A stretch of 64,000 nt of DNA from assembly GCF_040719375.1 (NCBI RefSeq), contig NZ_JBFDTP010000002.1, forward strand, positions 2,170,001 to 2,234,000, read 5' to 3'. The notes beneath the pieces are model-generated. The model had not been told where the DNA came from. It saw only the letters and a program-made list of their open reading frames with translations, and searched no databases. Numbering within the stretch: the stretch's first letter is position 1; every line of letters begins with the position of its first letter. Source of the DNA: Clostridium sp. AN503. Its GTDB lineage: Bacteria; Bacillota; Clostridia; Lachnospirales; Lachnospiraceae. The translations under genes were made by a program, and so were the position numbers. Shown here piece after piece: positions 45,033-54,426 of this stretch.

Positions 45033-45060
45033 ATTATATCATATCCATAAAAGATTTGCA
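45033..45060 (-). promoter_or_regulatory. Predicted promoter of the salvage operon
   Basis: Minus-strand TATAAT (45033-45038) with an extended TG one base before it; the -35 (CTGCAA, 17 nt away) is poor. Transcription would begin near 45026, giving a leader of about 112 nt that contains the attenuator-like hairpin. Confidence 0.5.
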
Positions 45061-45120
45061 GTTGATTCTTTTACCGGAAGGCTGCTGTTTTTGTTATCGG
45101 TTTCTGTTATGTATCCGTTA

Positions 45121-45441
45121 TTAATATTTCAATACGCGGTCCACATCCGAAATAAATATGGTGGCGCCGCCTATTTTAACATTCCTGACCACATCTGTCA
45201 TGATCTTCCCATTATATTCCCACACCTGGCGTTCTTCGTAACGCTCTGTGCAGCTCTGCCTGATATATTCCAGGATCTCTTCTTCCCGCTCCTTCTCAAT
45301 ACAGATCATCAGCGTGACATTCCTCTTATTCAGATATAATCCTTCTGTGACAAATTTGGTCGCCAGTATTTTATTCTTCACAAGGATTCTGGCCAGACTC
45401 TCATAATCCTGCTCCTGCACAACAATGATCATCAACTCCAT
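45121..45441 (-). CDS. DarA/PstA-like (PII-like) c-di-AMP receptor
   Basis: A 106-residue protein with the layout of DarA (PstA), the PII-like cyclic di-AMP binding protein: an MELMIIVVQEQDYESLARIL start, LVKNKILATKFVTEGLYL, and the C-terminal VKIGGATIFISDVDRVLKY. DarA is about 109 residues. It is also near the DUF2179-like group, so ligand is inferred. The ATG at 45441 has AAAGGGG upstream. Downstream on the same strand is the salvage operon. Confidence 0.78.
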   Translation of the reverse strand: MELMIIVVQEQDYESLARILVKNKILATKFVTEGLYLNKRNVTLMICIEKEREEEILEYIRQSCTERYEERQVWEYNGKIMTDVVRNVKIGGATIFISDVDRVLKY

Positions 45442-45509
45442 AATAAACCCCTTTCCCCACAGTCCGGAACCCACAAATCCAGACTGGAAAACATAATAAA
45501 TAAGACTTC

Positions 45510-45538
45510 ATTATAAAATGTTTTTAGCAGAAGAACAA
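45510..45538 (-). promoter_or_regulatory. Predicted promoter of the DarA-like gene
   Basis: TTGTTC (45533-45538), 17 nt and TATAAT (45510-45515) on the minus strand, about 70 nt before the start. Confidence 0.5.
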
Positions 45539-45669
45539 GTTAAGATTTATTAACAGTGTCCTGGTTTTTGTAATAAATCGGACCCTGAATATTAAGAGAA
45601 AAGAAATACCAATTTCTGTATTTTCTGATAATATGATATCAAAGCAAGAAGAAGAAAGGGAGAATAATT

Positions 45670-46449
45670 ATGAAGCAAAATATGAAAAAAACCATTTATA
45701 CCGCCGGGCTTACCGCAGCTGTGGCATTATCTGCATTAAGTTTAAGTGGATGCAATGGGGCAACCCAGATCCCAGGCACGATAAAAGTTGAAAACGTCAA
45801 CAGCGAGGATCATGTGATCACCGTAGCCGGACGTGAGGAAGTAAAGGTAGTGCCGGATATGGCACAGATCATCTATTCTGTATACACGCGGGAAGACACT
45901 GCTGCCGCCTGTCAGGAGAAGAATGGAAAGGACTTAGATTCTGCCATTGAAACCTTGAAGGGACTCGGTGTCGAGGAGACTTCCATCCAGACCTCCTCCT
46001 ACGGCTTAAGCCCGATCCGCAACTGGAATTCCGGCAACCAGGAGATCACCGGTTATGAGATGACCACCACGATCACGGTCTCCGATATCCCGATCGATAA
46101 TGCAGGCGCCATTATGTCCCAATCCGTAGCCGCCGGAGTCAACAGCATCGATTCCGTCAGCTATTTCTCCAGCAACTATGACGCCAGCTATCAGGAAGCT
46201 TTAAAAGCAGCCATGGCAGTGGCCCAGGCAAAAGCTGAGGCGATCGCGGAAGCCAGCGGGATGTCCATCGACGGAGTTGTCCGCGTCGTGGAGAGCGGAT
46301 ATAACCCCGACATACGCTACTCCTCCTACCGGAGCGCAGGTTCTGCCAATAAAGCAGTAGAGACTGCTGCCGCCGCCGACATGGCAGTTATGCCGGGACA
46401 GGTCAGCGTGGAGGCATCCGTCAGCGTGGAGTATAAGCTGGTTAAATAA
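45670..46449 (+). CDS. SIMPL-domain (DUF541) lipoprotein
   Basis: A 259-residue exported lipoprotein: lipobox LSLSGCNG, then the SIMPL domain (HVITVAGREEVKVVPDMAQIIYSV, SSYGLSPIRNWNSGNQEITGYEMT, ALKAAMAVAQAKAEAIAEASG). This family has an oligomeric ring structure and uncertain function, often linked to envelope stress. AAGGGAG precedes the ATG. It has its own terminator. Confidence 0.88.
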   Translation: MKQNMKKTIYTAGLTAAVALSALSLSGCNGATQIPGTIKVENVNSEDHVITVAGREEVKVVPDMAQIIYSVYTREDTAAACQEKNGKDLDSAIETLKGLGVEETSIQTSSYGLSPIRNWNSGNQEITGYEMTTTITVSDIPIDNAGAIMSQSVAAGVNSIDSVSYFSSNYDASYQEALKAAMAVAQAKAEAIAEASGMSIDGVVRVVESGYNPDIRYSSYRSAGSANKAVETAAAADMAVMPGQVSVEASVSVEYKLVK

Positions 46450-46466
46450 TCATAGGAATAACATGC

Positions 46467-46514
46467 AACAGGGGATCTGCCTGGGGACTGACAGGTGATC
46501 CCCTGTTAGTTTTT
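46467..46514 (+). terminator. Terminator after the SIMPL gene
   Basis: An 11-bp stem AACAGGGGATC (46467-46477) with its exact complement at 46497-46507, then TAGTTTTT. Confidence 0.85.
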
Positions 46515-46574
46515 ATAACCAAACAATCAACACCTCTTCGATCACACTATAATTTATAAGCAATCCCACAGCTA

Positions 46575-47342
46575 TTACTTTAAATTCTTTTTATGTTGTT
46601 TCAACCATGATACAATTTTTCCAATTATAATTTTTACTATATCGTCCTCCTTTACTCGATCCCTTTCACCAGAATATTGAATTTTCACGACTTGGCTATA
46701 CGGAATCACCATATAGAAATCACTACAATCTATTTTAATTATATTCTTCAAGTTATAAAAATGCATTGTTCTGCTCTCAGTATAAATACTTTCCCCATTT
46801 ATTAATTTTATGTCAGCATACTTATGTATATATTCTATAACAAATTTTTGAAAATGAGACATACCTGCTATCTCGGCAAAAACCAATAATATCCCGGAAA
46901 TGGAAAGCAAAACTATATTGTTATATACTACATGTAAATATATTAATGTTGCCGCAACAAACGGCAACAAAAGTAAACATATTGTTATGTTATCTCTTTC
47001 TCTAAAATATAATTTAATTATTAAAAACAAAACAATTATGTAAACAACAGTAATTATTGTGAACAAAATAATAGTTTTATATGTAATAATTACTCTTATG
47101 TCTGCACACATTATATAAATACTGTACGCCCATATTGAAAAAACAAAATAGTTAAAAACGAGATATAAAACATACACTAAATCTTTATAACTATGCTTTT
47201 TTTCTGCCATAAGACCTGATGATTTTAACCATCTAAATAGGGTATTAACTGCTGGATACATAAATGTAACTACACTACCAGATATAATATCTTTCACATC
47301 AATATTGTTTATAAAAATTTCAATAAACTTATTAATAATCAT
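46575..47342 (-). CDS. Uncharacterised AT-rich membrane protein
   Basis: A 255-residue protein with about five membrane spans in its first two-thirds and a basic, soluble C-terminus (residues about 170-255), not recognised. Its DNA is much richer in A and T than any neighbour and its codons (ATA, AAT, TTA) differ. ATG at 47342 with GGAGG five nt upstream. It is next to the NERD-HRDC gene on the same strand, 82 nt away. The base composition suggests recent transfer; a membrane partner in a defence pair is one possibility, unproven. Confidence 0.7.
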   Translation of the reverse strand: MIINKFIEIFINNIDVKDIISGSVVTFMYPAVNTLFRWLKSSGLMAEKKHSYKDLVYVLYLVFNYFVFSIWAYSIYIMCADIRVIITYKTIILFTIITVVYIIVLFLIIKLYFRERDNITICLLLLPFVAATLIYLHVVYNNIVLLSISGILLVFAEIAGMSHFQKFVIEYIHKYADIKLINGESIYTESRTMHFYNLKNIIKIDCSDFYMVIPYSQVVKIQYSGERDRVKEDDIVKIIIGKIVSWLKQHKKNLK

Positions 47343-47424
47343 TTTATCCTCCAATAGCTAATACAGCGCTCTTAACAGAATAGATCTTTTGTATTTGTCA
47401 GCACTTTATCGCATTTCGCTTTCT

Positions 47425-48492
47425 TTATCTTTCCCTGCACTCTGCAATGATTTTTAAAATATCATCCCCATACTTCTCAGCCTTTACCGGCCCAAATCCA
47501 GACACCTTTTGCAGTGCCTGCTTATCCACCGGCATCTTCATGATCAGATCTTTCAGCTGACTGTCATTATAAATATAATAAGGTTTTATTTTCTCTTCTC
47601 TGCTCTTGCGAAGCCTGTAAGCTTTTAGTTCCTGATAAAGTCTTGTTCCCTCAATCGTTTTCTCCTCCATCATGGAAGTCTCTTCGGCACTGCCTGCAGG
47701 CGGCTCTAAAACTGGACCATCCATCTCTGCCGCAGTGTTCTGGATCACATACGGTTCATACTTTTTCGTATAGTCTTTCTCCACTGCTTTATGCAGTTTC
47801 AGATAGGACTCTGCCCATGTTTTCATGTCTGCATCGGAATTTTCTACTTCCTTTGACAGCTTGTACTGCTCTTTTATAAAGGACACCAACTGGTCAGCAC
47901 GAATCACCTTTTGCTTTATATCCTTTTTTGCGTATTTGGCATTGAGGACTGTTTTGGAATTTGACAACACAACAACCGTTCTGTAAAAATCATCAAAATA
48001 TCTGGATGTCATAAATTTTGAAAATAGATTCGTTCTTGTCTCTGTTTTCATTTTTTTCATTAACTCCAAATGCCGTTCATTCTGCGTGATCGGAGAATAT
48101 ATCCCTTCTTTTTTCTTTCTTCCGTTAAACTCCATCGTGCGGATAAAATCACCATTATTATTGATTTCGATATTTCCATACAAATTTTTACACTCAATTA
48201 CAAAACAGAGCTTTTTGGTAAACACAAGATAATCAATCTGCGCACTCAGTTCACCATCCTCTAAATAGATATCATGAAGGATATACATTGGCATATGGCT
48301 GTTCTTTAACTCAAAAGCAATTTGATTCTCTCCCTGGATTCCATATTCCAGATATCTGATATCCTGACGCAGTTTCTCCCTGCCCTCCTGCGTCAGCTTA
48401 GATTCCAATGCTCTTAACACTTCCAGTTGTCTCTGCGCATCACTGCTCTCTTTTAAAAAAACCGGTTCTTTCATTTTATCAAACAATCCCAT
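47425..48492 (-). CDS. NERD nuclease-related protein with C-terminal HRDC domain
   Basis: A 355-residue protein. Residues about 55-170 form a NERD domain (AQIDYLVFTKKLCFVIECKN, with Asp and ExK residues of a nuclease-like core); residues 280-350 form an HRDC domain (YIYNDSQLKDLIMKMP, VSGFGPVKAEKYG). It probably acts on DNA. The ATG at 48492 follows AGGAG; an alternative ATG lies 18 nt upstream. Confidence 0.85.
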   Translation of the reverse strand: MGLFDKMKEPVFLKESSDAQRQLEVLRALESKLTQEGREKLRQDIRYLEYGIQGENQIAFELKNSHMPMYILHDIYLEDGELSAQIDYLVFTKKLCFVIECKNLYGNIEINNNGDFIRTMEFNGRKKKEGIYSPITQNERHLELMKKMKTETRTNLFSKFMTSRYFDDFYRTVVVLSNSKTVLNAKYAKKDIKQKVIRADQLVSFIKEQYKLSKEVENSDADMKTWAESYLKLHKAVEKDYTKKYEPYVIQNTAAEMDGPVLEPPAGSAEETSMMEEKTIEGTRLYQELKAYRLRKSREEKIKPYYIYNDSQLKDLIMKMPVDKQALQKVSGFGPVKAEKYGDDILKIIAECRER

Positions 48493-48582
48493 ATCTGCTG
48501 CTCCTATCATTGGACTTTTTTTAATTTTACCAAAGATCCCCTATAAAATCACTTCTTTCGGCATTATTTTCCTTATAATGTC

Positions 48583-48633
48583 AAAAGAGGACATCTCCAA
48601 AGCTGAAAACAGCTCAAGAGACATCCTCTTTCC
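48583..48633 (-). terminator. Terminator after the YfcC gene
   Basis: A 14-bp stem AAAGAGGATGTCTC with its complement (two G-U pairs), containing an inner AGCTG/CAGCT hairpin, followed by TTTTGA on the minus strand; 34 nt downstream of the stop. Confidence 0.65.
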
Positions 48634-48666
48634 TATGTTTATCTGTCAAACAGGACCTTCACGGAT

Positions 48667-50181
48667 TTATGACAATCCGATCGCCACGCCCAGCACGACT
48701 GCCATCGAAGCAAACACAAACAGCACTGCCTGGAACTTGATCTGGAACTTTGCCCACTGGCCCCACTCCAGCTTTGCAGCAGCCAGCGCACCCAGAAGGC
48801 ATCCGCTGGTCGGCACGATGAAGTTGGTAAACGCGTCGCCCAGCTGGTAAGCCAGCACCGCCACCTGACGCTGCACGCCTACCAGGTCTGCAAGGGGCGC
48901 CATGATCGGCATGGTGAGCGCTGCCTGTCCAGAACCGGATACTACGAAGAAATTGAATATGGACTGGAATACATACATGCACCACGCGGAAATGACCGGT
49001 GGGAAGTTCTTCATACCGTTGCTGATATTATACAGGATCGTATTCAGTACCGTACCATCCGTGGCGCTGGTACCGCCCAGGATGATGATGATCCCCTGCG
49101 CCATACCGACACACATGGCTGCGCCCAACAGATCCGCGGCTCCGCGGTCAAAGGAGCGTGGAATGTCATTCAGCTTCATATCGTTTAAGTGGAACACAAC
49201 GCCGATGATACCGGACACCAGACCCATCACAAAGAACTGGGATGCGATCTCCGGGATATAGTACCCTTCCGATATAACGCCCCAGATCGTCCATGCCATG
49301 CAGCCTGCAATGGTCAGGAGCACCAGCTTGTGGCCCAGGGTAAACGGCGGCATCTCATTGCCTTTCTTAGCAAACTCCTCGCGGTACTCTGTATCAGACT
49401 CATATGCTACCGAACTCTGCGGGTTTTTCTTCACCTTGACGGCATAACGCATGGTAAATACACAGGCCAAAGCCGTGAAGAAGATCCAAAGTGGGATACG
49501 GAACCATGCGCCGGACATGACCGGGATCCCTGCAACACCCTGAGCCACCGCCAGCCCAAAGGGATTCTGCCAGGAAGAACCGAATCCGATCTGCGTCGCC
49601 ACGTAGGTGCACATGATCCCGACTACCGCGTCATAACCCATGGCAATGAACATGGGAACCAGGATCATCACGAACGGGATGGCCTCCTCTCCCATGCCAA
49701 ACACGGCTCCGCCCAGGGAAAACAGTGTGATCAGGATCGGGATCAGCAGGATCTCCCTGCCGTTCGTCATGGCGATGACCCGCATGATCCCACTCTCCAC
49801 CGCCCCGGTCCTCAGCACGATACCGAAAGCGCCGCCCACTACCAGGATAAATGCAATAATACCGACTGCGGTACCATTTTTATCCCCCACAGTCATGCCC
49901 TCAAATACATAGTTTAAGATACCCTGTCCGCCGAAATCCTCTGTTCCGAACAGCGGGGCAACCTTTGTAATCCTGTTCCCGTTCTCGTCCAGGACGTACT
50001 CAAAGCTGTCCGGGTCCAGAACGGTTCTGGTCTTTTCCGCACCATTTATGGTGTATGTGATTTCCTTTGTCTCAAACCTCCCCAGCGGAATGAACATGGT
50101 CAGCACCGCCGCAAACAGGATCACACCAAATATGATAATATACGTGTGCGGCATCTGAAACCCCTTTTTCTTTTTTTCCAT
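48667..50181 (-). CDS. YfcC-family putative transporter
   Basis: A 504-residue, roughly 12-span membrane protein of the YfcC/DcuC-like family, some members of which exchange amino acids or dicarboxylates. Seen: an N-terminal MPHTYIIIFGVILFAAVLTMFIPLG, AVGIIAFILVVGGAFGIVLRTGAVE, and the late GSGQAALTMPIMAPLADLVG. The substrate is unknown. The ATG at 50181 has AAGGAGAG upstream. Divergent from carB. Confidence 0.88.
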   Translation of the reverse strand: MEKKKKGFQMPHTYIIIFGVILFAAVLTMFIPLGRFETKEITYTINGAEKTRTVLDPDSFEYVLDENGNRITKVAPLFGTEDFGGQGILNYVFEGMTVGDKNGTAVGIIAFILVVGGAFGIVLRTGAVESGIMRVIAMTNGREILLIPILITLFSLGGAVFGMGEEAIPFVMILVPMFIAMGYDAVVGIMCTYVATQIGFGSSWQNPFGLAVAQGVAGIPVMSGAWFRIPLWIFFTALACVFTMRYAVKVKKNPQSSVAYESDTEYREEFAKKGNEMPPFTLGHKLVLLTIAGCMAWTIWGVISEGYYIPEIASQFFVMGLVSGIIGVVFHLNDMKLNDIPRSFDRGAADLLGAAMCVGMAQGIIIILGGTSATDGTVLNTILYNISNGMKNFPPVISAWCMYVFQSIFNFFVVSGSGQAALTMPIMAPLADLVGVQRQVAVLAYQLGDAFTNFIVPTSGCLLGALAAAKLEWGQWAKFQIKFQAVLFVFASMAVVLGVAIGLS

Positions 50182-50376
50182 TGTCACTGTCTCTCCTTGC
50201 GTATTATTCTCATATTACTAATAATGTTTAATTATGCCATGGTCACTAAATTCAGCCTTCGCCTCCGGCTCGCCTTCATTAAGTGTCCAGGCATGCATTC
50301 TCACTAAGCTCGGCCCTGCCTCGCTAAGTGTTCATAGTATACCATATTATGCATAAAAAGTCATTCTCAAATATCC

Positions 50377-50404
50377 TTGCGGTTTTTCAATTTTCTATTA
50401 TAAT
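50377..50404 (+). promoter_or_regulatory. Predicted carB promoter
   Basis: TTGCGG (50377-50382), 16 nt and TATAAT (50399-50404), 31 nt before the ATG. The rest of the 253-nt divergent region holds a CT-rich stretch (50240-50335) with loosely repeated CACTAAG/CTAAGTG motifs and nothing else recognised. Confidence 0.5.
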
Positions 50405-50434
50405 AAGTATAAGAAAACAAGGAGGATGTAATTT

Positions 50435-53400
50435 ATGCCACAGAGAACTGATATTCACAAAGTACTTATTATCGGATCCGGCCCGATCATTATCGGACAG
50501 GCATGCGAGTTTGACTATTCCGGGACTCAGGCGTGTAAAGCGCTTAGGAATCTGGGCTACGAGATCGTGTTGGTCAATTCCAACCCCGCTACCATTATGA
50601 CCGATCCGGAGACAGCAGATGTCACTTACATTGAACCACTGAACGTGGAACGGCTGGAACAGATCATCGCCAAGGAGAGACCGGATGCCCTGCTGCCCAA
50701 CCTGGGCGGTCAGTCCGGCTTAAACCTTTGCTCGGAACTCAGTAAGGCCGGTATCCTGGACAAATATAACGTCAAGGTTATCGGTGTCCAGGTTGACGCC
50801 ATCGAACGGGGCGAGGACCGCATCGAGTTTAAAAAGGCCATGAACGAGCTTGGGATCGAGATGGCGCGCAGTGAGGTTGCCTACAGCGTGGAGGAAGCCT
50901 TAAAGATTGCCGACGAGCTCGGCTACCCGGTTGTGCTTCGCCCGGCCTACACCATGGGCGGCGCAGGCGGCGGTCTGGTCTACAACCGCGAAGAATTAAA
51001 GACCGTCTGCTCCAGAGGCCTGCAGGCCAGCCTGGTTGGACAGGTGCTGGTGGAGGAATCCATCCTGGGATGGGAAGAGCTGGAGCTGGAAGTAGTCCGC
51101 GACGCAGAGGGCAACATGATCACCGTATGCTTTATCGAAAATATCGACCCGCTGGGCGTACATACCGGAGATTCCTTCTGTTCCGCACCGATGCTGACCA
51201 TTTCTGAGGAATGTCAGAAGCGTCTCCAGGAACAGGCTTACAAGATCGTGGAGTCCGTACAGGTCATCGGCGGTACCAATGTGCAGTTTGCACATGATCC
51301 GGTTTCCGACAGGATCATCGTGATCGAGATCAACCCGCGTACTTCCCGGTCTTCCGCGCTTGCATCCAAGGCCACCGGCTTCCCCATCGCACTGGTATCT
51401 GCCATGCTGGCAACCGGACTGACCTTAAAGGATATCCCCTGCGGCAAATACGGCACCCTGGACAAATACGTGCCGGACGGCGACTACGTTGTGATCAAGT
51501 TCGCGCGCTGGGCATTTGAGAAGTTTAAAGGCGTGGAGGACAAGCTCGGCACGCAGATGCGCGCAGTCGGTGAAGTCATGAGTATTGGTAAGACCTACAA
51601 GGAGGCATTCCAGAAGGCGATCCGCAGCCTGGAGACCGGACGTTACGGTCTGGGCCATGCCCGGGATTTTGACAGCCGCTCCAAAGAGCAGCTCTTAAAG
51701 ATGCTGTCTGCTCCGTCCAGCGAGCGTCATTTCATTATGTACGAGGCGCTGCGCAAAGGCGCTACCGTTGAGGAGATCCACGAGATCACCAGAGTAAAGG
51801 CCTGGTTCATCGAGCAGATGAAGGAGCTGGTTGACGAGGAAGAAGCGCTGGCCTCCTGCCGCGGCAGCCTGCCCTCTGATGAGATGCTGGCAAGCGCAAA
51901 AAAGAACGGCTTCTCCGACAAATATTTGAGCCAGATCCTCGGCATTGATGAGAGCGCTGTCCGCGGCCGCCGGATCGAGCTGGGTGTGGAGGAAGCCTGG
52001 GAGGGCGTGCACGTAAGCGGCACCGAAAACAGCGCTTATTATTACTCCACCTACAACGCTGCCGACAAAAATCCGATCGGGACAGACAGACCCAAGGTCA
52101 TGATCCTGGGCGGCGGTCCGAACCGGATCGGCCAGGGCATCGAGTTTGACTACTGCTGCGTCCATGCTTCTCTTGCACTGAAAAAGCTGGGCTTTGAGAC
52201 GATCATCGTCAACTGCAATCCGGAGACGGTTTCCACGGACTACGATACCTCCGACAAGCTGTATTTTGAACCTCTGACCCTGGAGGATGTTTTAAGCATT
52301 TATAAGAAAGAGAAGCCGGTAGGCGTGATCGCACAGTTCGGCGGACAGACCCCGTTAAACCTGGCTGCCGACTTAGAGAAAAACGGCGTCCGGATCCTTG
52401 GCACAGCTCCTTCCGTCATCGACCTGGCGGAGGACCGCGACCTGTTCCGCGCCATGATGGAGAAGTTAGAGATCCCCATGCCGGAATCTGGTATGGCTAC
52501 CACCGTAGACGAAGCCCTGGCGATCGCCGGAAAGATCGGTTATCCGGTCATGGTACGTCCTTCTTACGTGCTGGGCGGACGCGGCATGGAGGTGGTCTAT
52601 GACGATGAGAGCATGGTCAGCTACATGAATGCGGCTGTCGGTGTCACTCCGGACCGCCCCATCCTGATCGACCGGTTCTTAAACCACGCCATGGAGTGTG
52701 AGGCTGACGCTATCAGCGACGGGGAGCACGCTTTTGTTCCTGCAGTTATGGAGCACATCGAGCTTGCCGGCGTTCACTCCGGCGACTCCGCATGCATCAT
52801 CCCGTCCGTCCACATTTCTGAGGAAAATGTGGCGACCATCAAGGAATACACCCGCAAGATCGCGGAGGAGATGCATGTCAAGGGACTGATGAACATGCAG
52901 TACGCCATCGAGAACGGCAAGGTCTACGTGCTGGAAGCCAATCCGCGCGCATCCCGCACGGTTCCGCTGGTATCCAAGGTCTGCAACATCCGGATGGTAC
53001 CGTTAGCTACCGATATCATCACTTCAGAGCTGACCGGACGTCCCTCCCCGGTTCCCACCTTAAAGGAGCAGGACATTCCATATTTTGGAGTGAAGGAGGC
53101 CGTATTCCCGTTCAATATGTTCCAGGAGGTAGACCCGATCCTTGGGCCGGAAATGCGTTCTACCGGCGAGGTGCTGGGACTTTCCCGCTCCTACGGCGAA
53201 GCATTTTACCGCGCGCAGGAGGCTACCCAGACCAAGCTTCCTCTGGAAGGCACTGTGCTGATCTCCGTGAACCGCAAGGATAAGGCTGAGGTCGTTGAAG
53301 TTGCCAGAAGCTTCCATGAGGACGGCTTCAAGATCGTGGCCACCGGCAACACCTACGAGCTGATCTCCCAGGCCGGCATCCCTGCAGAGCGTGTGAAAAA

Positions 53401-53662
53401 GCTCTATGAAGGACGCCCCAATGTCCTGGATATGATCACCAACGGGCAGATCCAGCTGATCGTCAACTCTCCGATCGGCAAAGACAGCTTCCACGATGAC
53501 AGCTACTTAAGAAAAGCCGCCATCAAAGGGAAGATCCCCTACATGACCACCATTGCCGCGGCAAACGCCACCGCTAAGGGCATCCGCTACATCAAGGAGC
53601 ACGGTCAGGGCGACGTCCACTCCCTGCAGGCCCTGCACAGCGAGATCCGGGATAAGGATTGA
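50435..53662 (+). CDS. carB: Carbamoyl-phosphate synthase large subunit
   Basis: A full-length 1075-residue large subunit that makes carbamoyl phosphate from bicarbonate, ATP and ammonia. The two homologous synthetase halves are both present (GSGPIIIGQACEFDYSG start, and GGGPNRIGQGIEFDYCC for the second half), each with an ATP-grasp fold, and a C-terminal MGS allosteric domain (about residues 935-1070). AAGGAGG precedes the ATG. No carA is next to it; the upstream gene is the divergent YfcC transporter. Confidence 0.96.
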   Translation: MPQRTDIHKVLIIGSGPIIIGQACEFDYSGTQACKALRNLGYEIVLVNSNPATIMTDPETADVTYIEPLNVERLEQIIAKERPDALLPNLGGQSGLNLCSELSKAGILDKYNVKVIGVQVDAIERGEDRIEFKKAMNELGIEMARSEVAYSVEEALKIADELGYPVVLRPAYTMGGAGGGLVYNREELKTVCSRGLQASLVGQVLVEESILGWEELELEVVRDAEGNMITVCFIENIDPLGVHTGDSFCSAPMLTISEECQKRLQEQAYKIVESVQVIGGTNVQFAHDPVSDRIIVIEINPRTSRSSALASKATGFPIALVSAMLATGLTLKDIPCGKYGTLDKYVPDGDYVVIKFARWAFEKFKGVEDKLGTQMRAVGEVMSIGKTYKEAFQKAIRSLETGRYGLGHARDFDSRSKEQLLKMLSAPSSERHFIMYEALRKGATVEEIHEITRVKAWFIEQMKELVDEEEALASCRGSLPSDEMLASAKKNGFSDKYLSQILGIDESAVRGRRIELGVEEAWEGVHVSGTENSAYYYSTYNAADKNPIGTDRPKVMILGGGPNRIGQGIEFDYCCVHASLALKKLGFETIIVNCNPETVSTDYDTSDKLYFEPLTLEDVLSIYKKEKPVGVIAQFGGQTPLNLAADLEKNGVRILGTAPSVIDLAEDRDLFRAMMEKLEIPMPESGMATTVDEALAIAGKIGYPVMVRPSYVLGGRGMEVVYDDESMVSYMNAAVGVTPDRPILIDRFLNHAMECEADAISDGEHAFVPAVMEHIELAGVHSGDSACIIPSVHISEENVATIKEYTRKIAEEMHVKGLMNMQYAIENGKVYVLEANPRASRTVPLVSKVCNIRMVPLATDIITSELTGRPSPVPTLKEQDIPYFGVKEAVFPFNMFQEVDPILGPEMRSTGEVLGLSRSYGEAFYRAQEATQTKLPLEGTVLISVNRKDKAEVVEVARSFHEDGFKIVATGNTYELISQAGIPAERVKKLYEGRPNVLDMITNGQIQLIVNSPIGKDSFHDDSYLRKAAIKGKIPYMTTIAAANATAKGIRYIKEHGQGDVHSLQALHSEIRDKD

Positions 53663-53717
53663 CCGCTCAGGCTTCTGATCCGCAATAAAAGTCAACAGAA
53701 ATAAATCAAAAAACGAA

Positions 53718-53749
53718 TTGTTAACCATTGTTATCAAAGTGGTTGACAA
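53718..53749 (+). promoter_or_regulatory. BirA operator upstream of bioY
   Basis: TTGTTAACC, exactly 14 nt, GGTTGACAA: the palindromic BirA site form used by Gram-positive biotin genes. The right half contains the -35 hexamer of the bioY promoter. Confidence 0.85.
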
Positions 53750-53771
53750 TTCGTTTTGCTTATGGTATACC
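53743..53771 (+). promoter_or_regulatory. bioY promoter
   Basis: TTGACA (53743-53748, inside the BirA operator), 17 nt and TATACC (53766-53771). Repressor binding would block the -35 element. Confidence 0.75.
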
Positions 53772-53826
53772 TTTTTTATGTTTAAACATACAGTAAGCAA
53801 GTCATTACATAAAAGGAGATATTACT

Positions 53827-54414
53827 ATGAGTACAACCTATGCGGATTCATCGAAATGCACCTCCGGCGCCCGGCGCGGTTTTACCACGAAGGAGCTGGT
53901 TTTAGGGGGAATGTTTGCCGCACTGCTGGCGGCGATCTCCCAGATATCCCTTCCCATGCCTACCGGCATGCCAATCACCGTCCAGGTGTTCGGCGTTGCC
54001 CTGATCGGCGTTGCCCTTGGCTGGCGTCTGGGGCTGCTGGCTGCCGTCACCTATGTCCTGATCGGAGCGGTAGGCCTCCCGGTATTTGCCAATTTCCGCG
54101 GCGGCATGGGTTCCCTGGTGGGACTGACCGGCGGCTACATCTGGTCCTGGCCGATCATGGCTGCCCTAAGCGGCATCCGTCCCAAAACCGGCAATCCTAG
54201 GCTGAACACCCTGCTTACCGTAGCATTTGCCCTTCTTGGCCTTGCCATAGCCGAAACCATAGGCTGCCTGCAGTGGGCCGCCTTGTCCGGCGACATGTCT
54301 GTGGGCGCTGTATTTACCTATGCAATGGTCGCATTCATCCCCAAGGACATTATTCTTACGATCCTTGCGGTGTTTGCCGGGATACCACTGCGGAAAATGC
54401 TCTTCAAGATCTGA
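53827..54414 (+). CDS. bioY: BioY biotin transporter S component
   Basis: A 195-residue biotin-specific ECF S component (MFAALLAAISQISLPMPTGMPITVQVF, GLPVFANFRGGMGSLVGLTGGYIWSWP are family signatures). It imports biotin with shared ECF ATPases. AAGGAG precedes the ATG. Control by BirA is shown by the operator. Convergent with the Lrp gene, 12 nt apart. Confidence 0.94.
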   Translation: MSTTYADSSKCTSGARRGFTTKELVLGGMFAALLAAISQISLPMPTGMPITVQVFGVALIGVALGWRLGLLAAVTYVLIGAVGLPVFANFRGGMGSLVGLTGGYIWSWPIMAALSGIRPKTGNPRLNTLLTVAFALLGLAIAETIGCLQWAALSGDMSVGAVFTYAMVAFIPKDIILTILAVFAGIPLRKMLFKI

Positions 54415-54426
54415 CACCGGGTCCCG

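Noticed and set aside
50225..50340. CACTAAG/CTAAGTG motifs upstream of carB
   Set aside because: Neither true inverted nor exact direct repeats; not consistent enough to call.
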